Assembly: GCA_030537835.1 (NCBI GenBank)
Contig: JAUNVB010000006.1
Span: 44,083 to 77,565 of the forward strand
Length of the DNA stretch: 33,483 bases
From: Andreesenia angusta
GTDB lineage: Bacteria; Bacillota; Clostridia; Tissierellales; Gottschalkiaceae
Direction: 5' to 3'
In this document: one piece after another, positions 8,897 to 17,623 of the stretch
Numbering within the stretch: position 1 is the stretch's first letter
How the letters are laid out: each line of letters opens with the position of its first letter
Translations under genes and position numbers: made by a program
Notes under the pieces: generated by a model
What the model saw: the letters and a program-made list of their open reading frames with translations, nothing else
Database searches by the model: none
What the model was told of the DNA's origin: nothing

Positions 8897-9480
8897 TAAA
8901 TCACTCCCTTTGTAGACATAACTCCTGTAATTCTTTCATCAAATCTAGTAGCCTTATCAAGAGTGCGTCCAAATCCTTTAAACATAGACTCTATTACATG
9001 ATGGGCATTTCCATTAGTTATTATCTTCAGATGAACATTTGCCATTGCTGCATTTGAAAAACCTCTAAAAAATTCCTCTACTAATTCAGTATCTAATTGA
9101 CCTACCATATGTCGACTGAAATCAGTATCTATTTGTAAAAAAGGTCTCCCTCCAAGATCTAATGCAGTAAGAGTTAATACTTCGTCCATTGGTGTAAACG
9201 TATCTGCATATCTAACTATTCCTTTTTTATCACCAACAGCTTCTCTAACTGCTTCGCCTAATGTTATCCCAATATCTTCTACTGTATGATGTCCATCTAT
9301 ATGAAGATCTCCTTTACACTTCACTTTAAGATCGAATAAACCATGCTTAGAAAAAAGTATAAGCATATGGTCTAAAAATCCAATCCCTGTGTCTATATCG
9401 CTTTCACCACTTCCATCAATATCTATTTTTATCTCAATATCCGTCTCGGAAGTAGTTCTTTTTTTCTCTGAAACTCTCAA
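8896..9480 (-). CDS. hisB: Imidazoleglycerol-phosphate dehydratase
   Basis: It dehydrates imidazole glycerol phosphate to imidazole acetol phosphate (step 6). It is the monofunctional form, 194 aa, with no histidinol-phosphatase domain. Manganese-binding histidine motifs are present: DHMLILFSKH, DGHHTVEDIG and NAHHVIESMFKG. The start is TTG at 9480 with GGAGGTG seven bases upstream; no ATG lies near. A 66-base gap separates it from hisC, the longest gap inside the operon, with no obvious hairpin. The phosphatase for histidinol phosphate must be encoded elsewhere (no hisN or hisJ in the window). Confidence 0.97.
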   Translation of the reverse strand: MRVSEKKRTTSETDIEIKIDIDGSGESDIDTGIGFLDHMLILFSKHGLFDLKVKCKGDLHIDGHHTVEDIGITLGEAVREAVGDKKGIVRYADTFTPMDEVLTLTALDLGGRPFLQIDTDFSRHMVGQLDTELVEEFFRGFSNAAMANVHLKIITNGNAHHVIESMFKGFGRTLDKATRFDERITGVMSTKGVI

Positions 9481-9546
9481 TTTTTCACCTCCATAATCAC
9501 CTTCAATATATATTATAATATAATAAAAATATAATTAATACATAAT

Positions 9547-10617
9547 CTATTTTAGATCGAATTCATCTATAATTTCTTTAATCGAATCTATGAACTTCTG
9601 ATTGGCATATATAGAGCCAATAGTCATTCTAAGATGATTCTTTAAAGGACCATCTTTGAATAGACGTATTAATATTCCTCTCTTCTTTAGTTCCTCAAAT
9701 ACTTTCTCTGCATCCTTTACTTCAAATAATATGAAATTCGCAACTGATTCATATGCTTTTATGCCTTCTATATTTTTAATTTCATTATATACTCTATTTC
9801 TCTCAGCACTGATTATCTTTATATTATCTTCTATAGTTTGAATATCATTCAATAATTCCTCTGCAATTATCTGCGATAAAGAGTTTAGATTATATGGTGC
9901 TTTAACTGCCATTATCTTCTTAGCAATTTCCTCAGATGATACTAGATAACCCGTTCTAATAGCTGCTGCACCAAAAGCTTTAGAAAAAGTTCTTAAAACT
10001 ATTAGCTTTTTATACTCTAATACTTTATCAATAATAGATTCTCCACCAAATTCAATATATGCTTCATCTACTACGACAATCGATTCTGTTTCATCTAATA
10101 ATCTAATAATATCTTCTCTCTTAGTAGATACTCCAGTAGGATTGTTAGGATTGCAAAGCATTATTACTTTTGCTTTTTTTTCATTAGCTCTTTCTATTAA
10201 TTCATCTATTTTTATCTTAAATTTATCTGATTTTGGTATTTCTAAATAATTTCCTCCTAAAATAGAAGTATTTATACCATACATAGTAAAGGTAGGATTA
10301 TGTGATATAACATAATCATCTGGCTCTACGAAAGTATTCAGTAGAACATGTATCATCTCATCTGAACCATTACCTACTACTATATTTTTTGAAGGTATGT
10401 CTATATATTTAGACAATGACTCTCTTAAAACATCTGCATTCGTATCTGGATAATGCATATAATCAACTTTATTGAGTCTCTTCATAACATTTTCTCTAAC
10501 TGCTACACTTAAATTAAATGGTGATTCATTAGCATCAAGCTTTATACAATCATCTATTTCATTTGGAATATAGGGTTCGAAATTTTGCACCCTCTTCTTA
10601 AATAATTTACTCGGCAT
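9547..10617 (-). CDS. hisC: Histidinol-phosphate aminotransferase
   Basis: This PLP-dependent class I/II aminotransferase makes histidinol phosphate from imidazole acetol phosphate. Visible landmarks are LDANESPFN near the N-terminus, GNGSDEMIH (PLP phosphate), CNPNNPTG at 155, DEAYIEFG at 184, and the Schiff-base lysine Lys213 in TFSKAFG, followed by IRTGYL. Length 356 aa is typical. The start overlaps the end of hisD by 11 bases, with GAGG inside hisD as its ribosome site. Confidence 0.97.
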   Translation of the reverse strand: MPSKLFKKRVQNFEPYIPNEIDDCIKLDANESPFNLSVAVRENVMKRLNKVDYMHYPDTNADVLRESLSKYIDIPSKNIVVGNGSDEMIHVLLNTFVEPDDYVISHNPTFTMYGINTSILGGNYLEIPKSDKFKIKIDELIERANEKKAKVIMLCNPNNPTGVSTKREDIIRLLDETESIVVVDEAYIEFGGESIIDKVLEYKKLIVLRTFSKAFGAAAIRTGYLVSSEEIAKKIMAVKAPYNLNSLSQIIAEELLNDIQTIEDNIKIISAERNRVYNEIKNIEGIKAYESVANFILFEVKDAEKVFEELKKRGILIRLFKDGPLKNHLRMTIGSIYANQKFIDSIKEIIDEFDLK

Positions 10618-11908
10618 CTTTAAACCTCACTCTCACAGAATTAGCATGTGCTTCTAAGCCTTCAGTCTCTGCAATTGCTATTATTTTTTCCTTATTTTTT
10701 TCTAAATTCTCTCTATTATAATAGATTATAGAAGATTTTTTCACAAAATCATCTACACTCAATGGAGAATAGAATTTAGCAGTCGAACTAGTAGGTAAGG
10801 TGTGATTAGTTCCAGCAAAATAATCTCCTAATGGTTCAGGTGAATATTCTCCTAAGAATATAGCCCCTGCATTTTTTATACTAGATATCATTTCAAATGG
10901 ATTTTTCACCATTATCTCTAGATGTTCTGGAGCTATTTCATTAGTATAATATATTGCCTCATCCATATCTTTTGCTACTATTATAGCTCCAAACTTATCT
11001 AATGATTCTTTTACAATATCTTCTCTATTTAAGCTCTTCGCTTGTATCTCAATTTCTTTCTTTGTCTTCTCTGCTAATTCTTCAGATGTAGTGACTAATA
11101 TAGATGAAGCTAGTTTATCATGTTCTGCTTGTGAAAGCATATCTGCTGCTACATATTTTGGATTAGCCGTCTCATCTGCAAGTACTAATATCTCAGAAGG
11201 TCCTGCTATCATATCGATATCTACAAAACCATAGACTATCCTCTTAGCTATTGCAACATATATATTTCCAGGTCCAACTATTTTATATACCTTAGGTATG
11301 GTCTCAGTTCCGAATGCAAGAGCTGCTATACCTTGAGCCCCACCAGCTTTATATATCTTATCTATACCAGCAATCTTTGCAGCTGCTAATATATTATCCG
11401 ATACTCCTCCATCCTTAGAAGGTGGTGTAACCATAATTATCTCTTCTACACCTGCAACTTTTGCAGGAACGGCATTCATTAAAACCGTAGAAGGAAGAGG
11501 CGCAGTTCCACCTGGTACATATATACCAACCTTCTCAATAGGATTATATAATTGTCCTAAGATTATACCTTTTTTACTATTATCTATCCAAGAATTAGTC
11601 ATCTGTTTTTGATGAAATTCTCTTATATTCTTCTCGGCTTCTTCTAAAGCTTCTATTAATTCCTTATCCGTATTATTATATGCTCTTTCAATCTCTTCCT
11701 CAGTAACTTGTATATTCTCAAGCTTTACTCCATCAAATTTCTCTGTATATTCTAATAGAGCTTTATCTTTATTATCTCTTATATTAGTTATTATCTCTTC
11801 TACTGATCTATTCACTTCCCCAAATTCCAATTGTGATCTATTTAAAAGAAGTTCAACTTCCTCTCTTATACTATCACTATCATCTTTTGTATTAATTATT
11901 TTTATCAT
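10607..11908 (-). CDS. hisD: Histidinol dehydrogenase
   Basis: It oxidises histidinol to histidine in two NAD-dependent steps. Family landmarks are GIYVPGGTAPLPSTVLM, KAGGAQGIAALAFGT, VGPGNIYVA, AGPSEILV, SQAEHDKLASSILVT and APEHLEI; the zinc and catalytic histidines and glutamates lie in the last two. Length is 433 aa from the ATG at 11908, which has GGGAG eight bases upstream. A GTG nine bases earlier overlaps that ribosome site and is unlikely. It follows hisG closely and overlaps hisC. Confidence 0.97.
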   Translation of the reverse strand: MIKIINTKDDSDSIREEVELLLNRSQLEFGEVNRSVEEIITNIRDNKDKALLEYTEKFDGVKLENIQVTEEEIERAYNNTDKELIEALEEAEKNIREFHQKQMTNSWIDNSKKGIILGQLYNPIEKVGIYVPGGTAPLPSTVLMNAVPAKVAGVEEIIMVTPPSKDGGVSDNILAAAKIAGIDKIYKAGGAQGIAALAFGTETIPKVYKIVGPGNIYVAIAKRIVYGFVDIDMIAGPSEILVLADETANPKYVAADMLSQAEHDKLASSILVTTSEELAEKTKKEIEIQAKSLNREDIVKESLDKFGAIIVAKDMDEAIYYTNEIAPEHLEIMVKNPFEMISSIKNAGAIFLGEYSPEPLGDYFAGTNHTLPTSSTAKFYSPLSVDDFVKKSSIIYYNRENLEKNKEKIIAIAETEGLEAHANSVRVRFKDAE

Positions 11909-11923
11909 ATCTCTCACTCCCTA

Positions 11924-12553
11924 TTAAACTATTTCCTCTATTTTTTCCATTATCTCTTTTATCCTATCATTTTTAAATTTGAAACTGGCTTTATTTGCTA
12001 TAAGTCTAGCCGATATATCTGATATATCTTCTAAGACTGTAAGTCCATTCTCTCTCAATGTTCTACCTGTTTCTACTATATCGACTATTACATCTGATAA
12101 TCCAATTAGCGGAGCTAATTCTACAGATCCATTTAATTTTATTATTTCAACTTGACGTCCCGTATTGAAGAAATAATTTTTAGCAACATTAGGATACTTA
12201 GTTGCAACTCTGATCTTTTTTATCGGATCTATAGAATATCCTTCTAAAGCTGCTACTGAGAATTTACATTTACCAAAATTCAAATCGGCTATCTCATAAA
12301 CTTCTCTCTCTTCTTCTAAGATCGTATCTTTTCCTACTATACCGATATCTACAGCACCTCTTTCAACGTATATAGGCACATCTACCGCTTTAACTAATAC
12401 GTATCTCACTTTATTTTCCTCACTAGTCAATATGAGTTTTCTAGACTCCTGTTCAAATTCTTTGCAAGATAAACCTATTTCTTTTAAAATCTCATAACCT
12501 TTATTCCCTAGACGCCCTTTGGCTATAGCTATATTTAAATATTCCATATCCAT
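11924..12553 (-). CDS. hisG: ATP phosphoribosyltransferase, short (HisZ-dependent) form
   Basis: It catalyses the committed, feedback-regulated first step of histidine synthesis, joining ATP to PRPP. At 209 aa it is the short form, which lacks the C-terminal regulatory domain and needs HisZ, the gene directly upstream. Motifs include IAIAKGRLG, DIGIVGKDTI and the PRPP loop region DVIVDIVETGRTLRENGL. The ATG at 12553 has AGGA seven bases upstream; a second ATG two codons later is too far from it. Confidence 0.97.
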   Translation of the reverse strand: MDMEYLNIAIAKGRLGNKGYEILKEIGLSCKEFEQESRKLILTSEENKVRYVLVKAVDVPIYVERGAVDIGIVGKDTILEEEREVYEIADLNFGKCKFSVAALEGYSIDPIKKIRVATKYPNVAKNYFFNTGRQVEIIKLNGSVELAPLIGLSDVIVDIVETGRTLRENGLTVLEDISDISARLIANKASFKFKNDRIKEIMEKIEEIV

Positions 12554-12562
12554 CCAACTTTC

Positions 12563-13714
12563 CTATATATTTATAATATTTTTTACATAATCGCTATCTA
12601 AATTAGAAAACTCATCTATTTTCTGTAATTCAACTACAAAGTTTTTCTTTCTCAATTCTTTCGCTTTTTCTATAGCTTTTTTTCTATCCTCTTCCTTATA
12701 ATTTACTCTATAATCGACTGAATAGTATTCTTCTTCTTTGAAATCTCTTTGACTTTCTATTCCCGATATCAAATCGTCTACAGAGATAGCAAATCCTGTT
12801 GCTGGTATAGATTCTCCATAGTACTCAGTTAAATTATCATATCTTCCACCGCTTAATATACTATCACCATAATTAGCTAGATATCCTTTAAATACGACTC
12901 CAGTATAATAATCTAAATCATTTATTATTCCAAGATCTATTGATATATATTCAGAATAACCATAGTCCTCTATGAATTCGTAAATTTTATTTAATTCTTC
13001 TAAAGACTTTTTCATTCTTGAGTTTATCGAATATTCCTCTGCCCTTTTAAGCACTTCTGAATACTCCCCATATAGATTTGGCATCTCTATTATGGCATTT
13101 TTTATTCTATTATCTAAATTTAATGAATTGACGTATGATTTTAATTCTACAAAGTTTTTATATTCAATCAAATTTTTAAGGATTTCTTTTATACTATCAT
13201 CTATATCTATCTCATCTAAAAGCCCTTTATAATAGCCGGCATTCCCTATTTCTATTTTAAATTCTACATTGCAATTTTTAAGCGCTTCTATTGCATTTAC
13301 TATTACTTCTCCATCCGCTTCTGCATTAGGATTGCCAAAGTATTCTATTCCTGTTTGAGTTCTCTCTCTTTTTGACTCACTTTTCATCTTAAAGACTTGA
13401 TTAGAATAAAATATTTTGTAATTTCCCTTTTCCTTTTTATAGTTTTTAGCAACAATTCTAGCAATTGGTATTGTCGCATCTGGTCTTAAAGTCAATATTT
13501 CTCCAGAATTGTCTATTAATTTAAACATCTCATCTTTTAATACAGTGCTCTTTATGGATGAAAAAACCTCATAATATTCTATCGTAGGTGTCGCCACTCT
13601 TTTATAACCATAGGATTTAAAGACATTATTTATCCTCTTTAATACATCTTCTTTTATTCTATATTCCCTAAACAGCTCATCACTTACCCCTTCAGGAGTT
13701 TCAAAACCAATCAT
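12563..13714 (-). CDS. hisZ: ATP phosphoribosyltransferase regulatory subunit
   Basis: This is a histidyl-tRNA-synthetase paralogue that forms the active, histidine-sensing complex with short HisG. It has class II synthetase motifs: GFETPEGVSDELFREYRIKE at the start, motif 2-like LTLRPDATIPIARIV, and YYTGVVFKGY with GGRYDNLTEYYG. Length 383 aa and its place directly before short hisG separate it from true HisRS, which is longer and has a full anticodon domain. The C-terminal 60 residues are a reduced lysine/glutamate-rich tail. The ATG at 13714 has GGAGG seven bases upstream. It is the first gene of the histidine operon. Confidence 0.93.
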   Translation of the reverse strand: MIGFETPEGVSDELFREYRIKEDVLKRINNVFKSYGYKRVATPTIEYYEVFSSIKSTVLKDEMFKLIDNSGEILTLRPDATIPIARIVAKNYKKEKGNYKIFYSNQVFKMKSESKRERTQTGIEYFGNPNAEADGEVIVNAIEALKNCNVEFKIEIGNAGYYKGLLDEIDIDDSIKEILKNLIEYKNFVELKSYVNSLNLDNRIKNAIIEMPNLYGEYSEVLKRAEEYSINSRMKKSLEELNKIYEFIEDYGYSEYISIDLGIINDLDYYTGVVFKGYLANYGDSILSGGRYDNLTEYYGESIPATGFAISVDDLISGIESQRDFKEEEYYSVDYRVNYKEEDRKKAIEKAKELRKKNFVVELQKIDEFSNLDSDYVKNIINI

Positions 13715-13746
13715 CGACTAGCCTCCATTCTATTATTTAAGTAATC

Positions 13747-13820
13747 GCTTTATCGCTTTTTTGCTTTATCTAAGTAAAGTATTCTAAAGTAATTATATTA
13801 ATAATTCTATACAATGTCAA
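13747..13820 (-). promoter_or_regulatory. Consensus promoter and repeat-bearing leader of the histidine operon
   Basis: On the minus strand, TTGACA (13815-13820) and TATAAT (13792-13797) are separated by exactly 17 bases, a perfect sigma-A-type match. Two copies of TACTTTA ten bases apart (13785-13791 and 13775-13781) cover the probable transcription start. Three 8-base tandem units of the form GCTTTnTn on the plus strand (13747-13770) lie in the leader. The leader is only about 70 bases, too short for a T-box, and no T-box sequence is present. The repeats are possible operator sites (inference). Confidence 0.85.
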
Positions 13821-13874
13821 GTATTTATTTATCTATATAATGAACAATTATAACATAATTTATAATGGCATAAA

Positions 13875-13906
13875 AATAAGAATTGGATGATCATCCAATT
13901 CTTATT
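13875..13906 (-). terminator. Terminator after znuB
   Basis: A perfect 16-bp inverted repeat (AATAAGAATTGGATGA and its complement) is followed on the minus strand by UUUUUAU. It lies just past the znuB stop and ends the zinc-uptake operon before the histidine promoter. Confidence 0.85.
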
Positions 13907-13918
13907 CTAATACATTAT

Positions 13919-14737
13919 TTATCTATCTTTAACTATTAAAATACTTCCTCTTTTTATCTTAGAGTATATAGCAGATAATATCATCCCGATGACTGCAATT
14001 ATTACTATTGCCCCACCAGGCTTTAATCCTTTATGATAAGATATTATAATTCCTGTCATCATATATATTATTCCAAGAATTATAGAAATAATATAAGTCT
14101 GTTTATAAGATCTGCCTATCATAAGAGCAGCTGTGACAGGTAGAACTATTAAAGATGCAACCATAAGCGCTCCTACAATTTTACAAGATATGGCTATAGT
14201 TATTGATGCAAGTAAAGTAAATATACCATTTACTAATCTAGTATTTACTCCTGATAATTTAGCTAAAAAGGGATCTATCGAGAGATTCAATAATCCCCCA
14301 TAATATATTAATCCAAAAAAGATTACGGGTATGAATATTACTAGTACTTGTACGAGATCTACTGTATTAACTGCTGATATACTTCCAAATAAATATGATT
14401 CAAATGTATTACCTCCTGGAGCATAATCAGATAAAAGTGCTGCAAATCCTAATCCTGTGCTCATTATTATGGCAGTGGCCATATCTCCATATTGTGGAAA
14501 TCTCTTCCTTATTTTCTCTATAGAAAAACCTGCAAATATACATACTACTATAGCTCCTATTACAGGATTGATTCCAAGAATTAAGCCTAAACCAACTCCT
14601 GCTAAAGATGTATGTGAAAGTGCATCTCCTATCATAGAAGTTCTTCTATTGACCATTATTACTCCTATTGTAGGTATCATTATTGAAAGCATAAATCCAA
14701 CTATTAGAGCTTTTCTCATAAAATCATATTGTAACAT
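13919..14737 (-). CDS. znuB: Zinc/manganese ABC transporter permease
   Basis: This is the integral membrane subunit of a metal-uptake ABC transporter of the ABC-3 family, 272 aa with about eight hydrophobic segments. The N-terminal region (GFMLSIMIPTIGVIMVNRRT then GDALSHTSLAGVGLG) is the family signature near the ATPase coupling helix. The ATG at 14737 has GGAGAG seven bases upstream, and the gene overlaps the end of znuC by 14 bases. With znuC and the zinc-binding protein next to it, zinc is the likely substrate; manganese cannot be excluded. Confidence 0.92.
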   Translation of the reverse strand: MLQYDFMRKALIVGFMLSIMIPTIGVIMVNRRTSMIGDALSHTSLAGVGLGLILGINPVIGAIVVCIFAGFSIEKIRKRFPQYGDMATAIIMSTGLGFAALLSDYAPGGNTFESYLFGSISAVNTVDLVQVLVIFIPVIFFGLIYYGGLLNLSIDPFLAKLSGVNTRLVNGIFTLLASITIAISCKIVGALMVASLIVLPVTAALMIGRSYKQTYIISIILGIIYMMTGIIISYHKGLKPGGAIVIIAVIGMILSAIYSKIKRGSILIVKDR

Positions 14738-15395
14738 TTTCTATCTCTCCATTTACGATTCTATATATTTTTCCTACATATCTCGATACGAACTCAATTT
14801 CATGAGTGACTAAAACTATTGTAATCCTCTTTTCTCTATTCAATTTTACTAAGAATTCAAAGAAATCCTCTTTACTTTTTTGATCAATGCCAACTGTAGG
14901 TTCATCTAATACGATTATTTTAGGATCATTTACCATAGCTCTAGATATCATTATCCTCTGTTGTTGACCTCCGCTGAGCTCATTGAATGGTCTATTGATA
15001 TATTCACCCATTCCCATTCTTTCTATTGCCATTTTTGCTCTTTTCTTATGACGTTTCTTAGGTATTTTTATAAATCCAAAGTCTTCATATAGTCCAAGAG
15101 TGACTAATTCAAGACATGTTACAGGAAAACTTATTTTATTAGTCGCATTGACTTGGGGAACGTATCCGATATCTTTATAGGATTTATAGTCTTTTATATC
15201 TTTTCCCATTATCTTAATACTACCACTTTCTCTTGTTAAATCACCTAGTATTAATTTTAATAGAGTCGATTTTCCACTGCCATTATCTCCTTGAATTATA
15301 GAAAACTCTCCCTCTTCTATAATCAAATTTAAATTATTTATTATTCTTTCATTCGTATAGCCGAATTTAAGATTCTTAACCTCTATACAATTCAT
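14724..15395 (-). CDS. znuC: Zinc/manganese ABC transporter ATP-binding protein
   Basis: This is the cytoplasmic ATPase that powers ZnuB. It has Walker A GDNGSGKST (about residue 38), Q-loop region YVPQVNATN, signature LSGGQQQR, Walker B IIVLDEPTVGID with catalytic Glu, and switch His in VTHEIEFV. Length 223 aa is normal. The ATG at 15395 follows GAGGGTAGGG, and the gene starts 17 bases after the znuA stop. Confidence 0.94.
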   Translation of the reverse strand: MNCIEVKNLKFGYTNERIINNLNLIIEEGEFSIIQGDNGSGKSTLLKLILGDLTRESGSIKIMGKDIKDYKSYKDIGYVPQVNATNKISFPVTCLELVTLGLYEDFGFIKIPKKRHKKRAKMAIERMGMGEYINRPFNELSGGQQQRIMISRAMVNDPKIIVLDEPTVGIDQKSKEDFFEFLVKLNREKRITIVLVTHEIEFVSRYVGKIYRIVNGEIENVTI

Positions 15396-15412
15396 ATCTA
15401 CCCTACCCTCAA

Positions 15413-16702
15413 TTATTTTATTGATTCATATATATTTTCTAAATTCATTCTCATCAAATCTATATAATGTTGATCTTTTTTCTTCTGTTCTTCTGCAACG
15501 AATTCCATAGTAGATAGTGGTTTTAGCTCTCCATTTATCTCTTTTGCTATGGACTCCGCTCCTTTTTTTGATCCACCGTATTCATAGAAAACGACCTTTA
15601 TATCCTTATCTTTACAGAACTCTATTGACTCCTGAATCTTTTTAAGACTAGGCTCTTCCATTGAAGTAAGCCCTTGTAGTGGATATTGTTTTAATCCAAA
15701 GTCTTTACATAGATAGGCATATGCTTGATGTGGAACAACAAAATGTTTTATTCTAGTCTTTTTAAACTTTTCTTCATATTCTTTCTCTAGACTCTCTATC
15801 TCTTCTATATACTCATCCTTATTAGAATTAAAATATTCCTTATTCTCTGGACTCAATTCAGATAATTCATCCGTTATCTTTTCAATATACGATTTTGCAT
15901 TCTTAAGTGATATCCAAGAATGTGGATCAAAGGATGCTTTTTCTTCATCTTTTCTTTCTTTAATGACTTCAGGTTTTATAATATCATCATTTTTATCGAC
16001 GAATACGTACGAAAGTCCATCACTAGATACTCTATCGGCAAATACTATCCATCTACCCTCTTCTGGTATATTGAAAAATATTTCTCCATGTTCATGTGCC
16101 ATCTCTAAATCATAAACTTTTTCACTTTTGACATCAAAAGTCTCTTTCTGTTTTACTAGATCGGCTTTATTCTTCATAATTTTTTTACCAATCTTTTCTA
16201 TTTCACTATTATCTATTTTACCATTTAATTTATAAAATCCAATCTTAAAAATCTTCTCATGAGTATGACCAAAATCTAATATATACTTTTCTTTTGCTAG
16301 ATCTAATGAACCTATGAAGCTATATTCTCCTTCTTTTGCCGATCCATCAGATTTAATTAAATCTAATCCTTTACTTAAATTTAATATTTTCAAATCTGGT
16401 ACACTGCTCTTTATCTTATTTTCCCATGGTTCCATATTAGCACCATTTATTATTAAAAGATCTGAACCATCTAGATCTTTCATATCCTTTGCAGAAGGCT
16501 CCCAATAATGAGCTTCTTTATCTTCTGGCATAAATGATATTAGATTGATTTTATCTTTAGCTATCCTATTAGTCATATCATATATAGGATAGAATGATGT
16601 ATAGACTGTTGGTTTACCATTCTGAACTTCCTTTTTTGAATCTTTACAACCAAATAAAAACAATAATGAAATCGATAGTATAATTGCAATAAATTTTTTC
16701 AT
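15413..16702 (-). CDS. znuA: ZnuA-type zinc-binding lipoprotein with a large inserted domain
   Basis: This is the extracellular metal-binding component feeding ZnuBC. A lipoprotein signal peptide ends in LFGC (Cys19). The predicted metal ligands of the ZnuA family are present: His65 (EAHYWEPS), His261 (DPHSWIS), His325 (VPHQAYAYL) and Glu374 (VVFYEYG). Between about residues 115 and 257, where ZnuA normally has a short His-rich loop, sits an extra domain of about 140 residues, strand-rich, with HTH at 146-148 and HEH at 203-205. I do not recognise this domain; it is not the C-terminal ZinT domain seen in streptococcal AdcA. The ATG at 16702 has AGGAGG six bases upstream; an in-frame ATG 33 bases earlier lacks a good ribosome site and would disrupt the signal peptide. 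Confidence 0.9.
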   Translation of the reverse strand: MKKFIAIILSISLLFLFGCKDSKKEVQNGKPTVYTSFYPIYDMTNRIAKDKINLISFMPEDKEAHYWEPSAKDMKDLDGSDLLIINGANMEPWENKIKSSVPDLKILNLSKGLDLIKSDGSAKEGEYSFIGSLDLAKEKYILDFGHTHEKIFKIGFYKLNGKIDNSEIEKIGKKIMKNKADLVKQKETFDVKSEKVYDLEMAHEHGEIFFNIPEEGRWIVFADRVSSDGLSYVFVDKNDDIIKPEVIKERKDEEKASFDPHSWISLKNAKSYIEKITDELSELSPENKEYFNSNKDEYIEEIESLEKEYEEKFKKTRIKHFVVPHQAYAYLCKDFGLKQYPLQGLTSMEEPSLKKIQESIEFCKDKDIKVVFYEYGGSKKGAESIAKEINGELKPLSTMEFVAEEQKKKDQHYIDLMRMNLENIYESIK

Positions 16703-16758
16703 AAACATCCTCCTATTATATTCATATATGAGCATTCTTTAATTCGTTTTAAACTCAC

Positions 16759-16792
16759 AAAAGCTCTGATTTATGAAAAAATCAGAGCTTTT
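16759..16792 (-). terminator. Terminator or attenuator between zinT and znuA
   Basis: A 14-bp stem (AAAAGCTCTGATTT with its complement) has a six-base loop and ends in U's on the minus strand. It lies after the ZinT-like gene and before znuA. No separate znuA promoter is convincing, so partial read-through may feed znuACB. Confidence 0.75.
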
Positions 16793-16818
16793 ACTTAATA
16801 TTAAATATTTAATTATTA

Positions 16819-17526
16819 CTATTCAGTTATTTCTTCAATGAATTGTTCGTCTGTTGAATCTGGTGCTACCATAGTAGGGAACCAATTGTCTTTAGCTAAA
16901 ATTTCTTTTGGATCTTCATCACCATATCTGAAGTGGAAATGCTTAAGACCTTCGTCACCATGTACTGGCATCATTAAGAAGTACTTATATGGAGCATCTT
17001 CTCCTACAGCTTCATATATATCCCAAGTCAATTCATGCTTATCAAGCATAGTCTTTTCTTCACCAATATATTTGTATTCAGATGATCCTATTTCTTTACC
17101 ATCTTCAGATTTAAATCCATCGTATAATGTTATAGTATTTCCTTCAACAGTCATACCATTGAAATCTGTTCTTCTCTTTTCTACATACTTCATCTTCTCT
17201 TCTTCAGCAGTAGTTCCTTCTTTTTCTGCTAATTGATCGAATGCTGTTTGGATTTCTGGCTTCTCTAAATAAGATCCCATATTATTCCAATCTCCAGCCC
17301 AAGCAGAAAGATCTTTTTCTTCTTTTTCTGAATCTTCACTCTCTTCTTTTTCAGAGTCTTCTTTTTCTGAATCCTTAGATTCATCATCTTTTGACTCGTC
17401 TTCATCAACTGTTGTAGTCTGTTCCTGCTTTTCATTATTATCGCTAGCAGGATCTTCTGATCCACAGCCTACTAAAGAAGTAGTCATTAATGCACTAACT
17501 AATGCAATTGTAAGTAATCTTTTCAT
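16819..17526 (-). CDS. zinT: ZinT-like zinc-binding lipoprotein
   Basis: This is an extracellular zinc-binding accessory protein. The lipoprotein signal peptide ends in LVGC (Cys21). Residues 22-72 are a low-complexity acidic linker of Ser, Glu, Asp and Lys with repeated SEKE/DSEKEE units. The ZinT domain follows: LSAWAGDWNNMGSYL, then the zinc site His189-x6-His196-x-His198 (PVHGDEGLKHFHFRYG), then WFPTMV. ZinT proteins bind zinc and pass it to ZnuA, which fits the znuACB genes downstream. The ATG at 17526 has AGGAGG eight bases upstream; an in-frame ATG 36 bases earlier lacks a ribosome site and does not begin a signal peptide. It is 235 aa. Confidence 0.9.
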   Translation of the reverse strand: MKRLLTIALVSALMTTSLVGCGSEDPASDNNEKQEQTTTVDEDESKDDESKDSEKEDSEKEESEDSEKEEKDLSAWAGDWNNMGSYLEKPEIQTAFDQLAEKEGTTAEEEKMKYVEKRRTDFNGMTVEGNTITLYDGFKSEDGKEIGSSEYKYIGEEKTMLDKHELTWDIYEAVGEDAPYKYFLMMPVHGDEGLKHFHFRYGDEDPKEILAKDNWFPTMVAPDSTDEQFIEEITE

Positions 17527-17564
17527 CTCTTTTTCCTCCTGAAAATTAATTATCTTTTTCAATT

Positions 17565-17593
17565 AGTATAACAGATAAATTTACACATTGCAA
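17565..17593 (-). promoter_or_regulatory. Promoter of the zinT-znu locus
   Basis: On the minus strand, TTGCAA (17588-17593) and TATACT (17565-17570) are 17 bases apart. The start codon is about 40 bases further. No clear Zur box was seen. The pilus operon ends upstream without an obvious terminator, so read-through from it is possible. Confidence 0.65.
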
Positions 17594-17623
17594 ACTATTA
17601 TCTTTAATTTATCAAGTATTTAT

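Noticed and set aside
13715..13918. T-box leader before the histidine operon
   Set aside because: The transcribed leader is only about 70 bases and contains no AGGGTGGNACCGCG-like sequence or terminator/antiterminator pair.
16710..16725. TATAAT-like -10 before znuA
   Set aside because: It touches the AGGAGG ribosome site, so transcription would begin at or after that site and leave no usable leader.
17265..17465. Open frame within the acidic linker of the ZinT-like gene
   Set aside because: It is a shifted reading of low-complexity GAA/TCA codons and gives a lysine-rich shadow product.
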